60,366 bases of DNA. Origin: JANNOG01 sp050329415. GTDB taxonomy: Bacteria > Actinomycetota > Actinomycetes > Actinomycetales > JBBAYJ01. A model generated the notes under the pieces. That model saw only the letters and a program-made list of their open reading frames with translations. It was not told where the DNA came from and searched no databases. Of the stretch, positions 59,097-60,366 are shown piece after piece. Within the stretch, counting starts at the first letter, position 1; the number at the start of each line of letters is the position of its first letter. The DNA is taken from assembly GCA_050329415.1 (NCBI GenBank), contig JBHJOS010000031.1, forward strand, positions 1 to 60,366, in the 5' to 3' direction. Both the position numbers and the translations under genes were made by a program.

Positions 59097-60191
59097 TCAG
59101 TTTCCCGGTTGTGTAGGTGAGAGCAGGTGGAGGACGGCGCGGTGGTACGCCGCCTGCACGGGGGCGATGGTGGCCAGGTCGATGGTTTCGTCGGTGCCGT
59201 GGAGGCCGCGGTAGGCGACGCCGAAGCCGGCGGTGGCGGGGATGCCCCGCGAGGCCAGCAGGTTGCCAATGTTGCTCGGGCCGGCCACGACGAGGACGGG
59301 ATCGAGGCCAGCGGCCCGAGCGGCATGGCGCAGTGTTGTGGGCAGCTCGTGGTCCTCGGGAAGCTTGAACGGCGGCCAGGACTCGATCGCCTCATCGACG
59401 CGGCTGCGGCGAGGTGCCGGGTGGCGCTGGTCGCACTCGGCGGTGAGGGTCCGCAGCAGCTCCCGCGCGTCGTCGCGGGTGAAGGACGGGGTGAGCCGAA
59501 CGTCGACCTGAACCTCGCACCGGTCCGGGACGACCGAGAACGTCCCCGCGGCCCCGCCGACGACCGAGGTCACCGTGGCCTTCGGAGGGACACCGAACCC
59601 GTGCAGGTCGGGTACCTGATGCAGGTCGCCACCGGCGAGGGACGTGACGAGGTGGGAAGCCTTAACGATGGCGTTCGCGGTGCGTGTCTTCCGCGAGGCG
59701 GAGTGGTCGGCTTGGCCAAACATCGTGATCGTGGCGCGATAGAACCCACGACCACCGATCACGATGGTGTCGGGGCCGGGGTAGCCAATGAAGGCCCCGC
59801 GGACGGGATCGTCGTGGGGGACCTGGGCGAGATAGGTGCGGATGCCAGCGAACCCGCCGGTGTGCTCATCGAGGTCGAACAACAGCGTCAACGTCCCCGC
59901 GAGGGCCGCGGGCGCAGCGGCGAGGCGGGCGGCAATGTGGCAGAACGTCGCCACCGCCACCTTCGAGTCGCTGGTCCCCCGCCCGTGCATCCACCCGTCG
60001 GCGACCTCGGCCGACAGCGGGGGCCGGGTCCACGCGGTCTCGTCCCCGTATCCGGCCGTGTCCAGGCACGCATCCAGCAGGTAGCGCGGCCCCGGCCGCT
60101 CCCCGTGGATGTCGCAGACCACCGCCACCGGAATCCCACCGTCACTCAGGACGCGGGGGGCGAGGCCGGCCGCCCGAAGCCACGTCGTCAC
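59097..60191 (-). CDS. M20-family peptidase/deacylase, N-terminally cut
   Basis: The 364 residues cover most of an M20 metallohydrolase: MHGRGTSDSKVAVATF, LTLLFDLDEHTGGFAG, the dimerisation domain (FYRATITMFGQADHSASRK) and the C-terminal GLHGTDETIDLATIAPV. The family start with the first 20 or so residues is missing, because in this frame a stop codon occurs only 15 codons upstream, where another gene's sequence begins. Several usual metal ligands are changed: CLD for HxD, and DEH for DEE. It may be inactive or a divergent member. GTG at 60191 is only the first possible start. Confidence 0.7.
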   Translation of the reverse strand: MTTWLRAAGLAPRVLSDGGIPVAVVCDIHGERPGPRYLLDACLDTAGYGDETAWTRPPLSAEVADGWMHGRGTSDSKVAVATFCHIAARLAAAPAALAGTLTLLFDLDEHTGGFAGIRTYLAQVPHDDPVRGAFIGYPGPDTIVIGGRGFYRATITMFGQADHSASRKTRTANAIVKASHLVTSLAGGDLHQVPDLHGFGVPPKATVTSVVGGAAGTFSVVPDRCEVQVDVRLTPSFTRDDARELLRTLTAECDQRHPAPRRSRVDEAIESWPPFKLPEDHELPTTLRHAARAAGLDPVLVVAGPSNIGNLLASRGIPATAGFGVAYRGLHGTDETIDLATIAPVQAAYHRAVLHLLSPTQPGN

Positions 60192-60229
60192 GACGTCGAC
60201 GACCGGGCCGTAGTCGTCCAGGTCCTTGG

Positions 60230-60366
60230 GCCGTCACCGCCGCCGCGTCCTGGACCGTCGCCCTCGACAACGTCTCCACCGTCCCCGCCTGGCTGTCCGA
60301 CACCCTCTGCAAGGCCGTCACCGGCGACGGCATCGTCGACCGCGCCCTGTTCACCGACGACGACGT
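60230..60366 (+). pseudogene. fragment of a mobile-element ATP-binding protein (runs off window)
   Basis: The plus strand encodes WAVTAAASWTVALDNVS, TVPAWLSDTLCKAVTGDG and IVDRALFTDDD, a conserved block of ATPases carried by actinobacterial integrative elements and plasmids. The 5' part is absent; the sequence joins the cut end of the peptidase gene at about 60215-60230. It may continue beyond the window. Identity is from memory of the motif. Confidence 0.6.

Noticed and set aside
1..60366. CRISPR arrays
   Set aside because: No regularly spaced repeat-spacer pattern was seen; all repeats found are tandem, coding or paired inverted repeats.

Overview
The window is high-GC, compact DNA with GTG and TTG starts, 4-bp ATGA/GTGA gene overlaps, an incomplete conservon, a GOLPH3-type protein, an OmpA-domain protein without Gram-negative context, and tRNA-targeted integration. 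This points to an actinomycete. A relative of Pseudonocardia is my best guess, but that is an inference from gene content only.

Left part (1-17.8 kb). Three overlapping minus-strand genes (48-2559) encode a lipoprotein, a secreted protein and a SAF-domain membrane protein; they resemble accessory genes of actinobacterial conjugation blocks. Next is a four-gene minus-strand operon, XRE regulator - L-asparaginase - PPC/DUF296 protein - GNAT acetyltransferase (3007-6677). A plus-strand run follows: GOLPH3-like GPP34 protein, APC permease, amidohydrolase with a His-rich insert, GNAT, a nitrate/nitrite-sensing (NIT) conservon-type histidine kinase and a roadblock protein. The other two conservon members are missing. 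An orphan sugar-binding lipoprotein ends this part.

Catabolic region (18.0-27 kb). A minus-strand cluster holds the lower hydroxyquinol pathway: flavin aromatic monooxygenase, hydroxyquinol 1,2-dioxygenase, maleylacetate reductase, 3-oxoadipate CoA-transferase and beta-ketoadipyl-CoA thiolase. Both CoA-transferase subunit genes carry internal deletions and frameshifts, so the route looks broken at that step. A CoA-disulfide-reductase-like flavoprotein and a divergent SorC-type regulator stand upstream, with a 28-bp palindrome and two 15-bp direct repeats between them.

Middle (27-49 kb). Mostly chromosomal-type genes: coiled-coil and OmpA pair, a dienelactone-hydrolase homologue lacking its nucleophile, a second APC permease, a PAS-GAF-SpoIIE phosphatase, secreted serine hydrolase and spondin-domain proteins, hydrolases with TetR regulators, an AlkZ-like glycosylase, a MerR regulator, and a PhoP/PhoR-like two-component system. 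Boxes of the TCACAGC-N4-TCACAGC type precede both phoP and a secreted helical protein gene. Several strong hairpin terminators are visible.

Right part (49.3-60.4 kb) is accessory DNA. It has a PstI/BsuBI-type restriction-modification pair, a decayed tyrosine integrase beside a 3' fragment of tRNA-Ser(UGA) (an attachment-site scar), a Phd/RelE toxin-antitoxin, and a translationally coupled pair of a zinc-hook SMC/Rad50-like ATPase and a small unknown protein, the best candidate for an undescribed defence system. Beyond lie small genes with degenerate duplicate copies, a HAD hydrolase between two copies of an HTH module, an HTH-NUDIX fusion, an N-terminally cut M20 peptidase, and at the very edge a piece of a mobile-element ATPase. 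No CRISPR array, rRNA or complete tRNA was seen.
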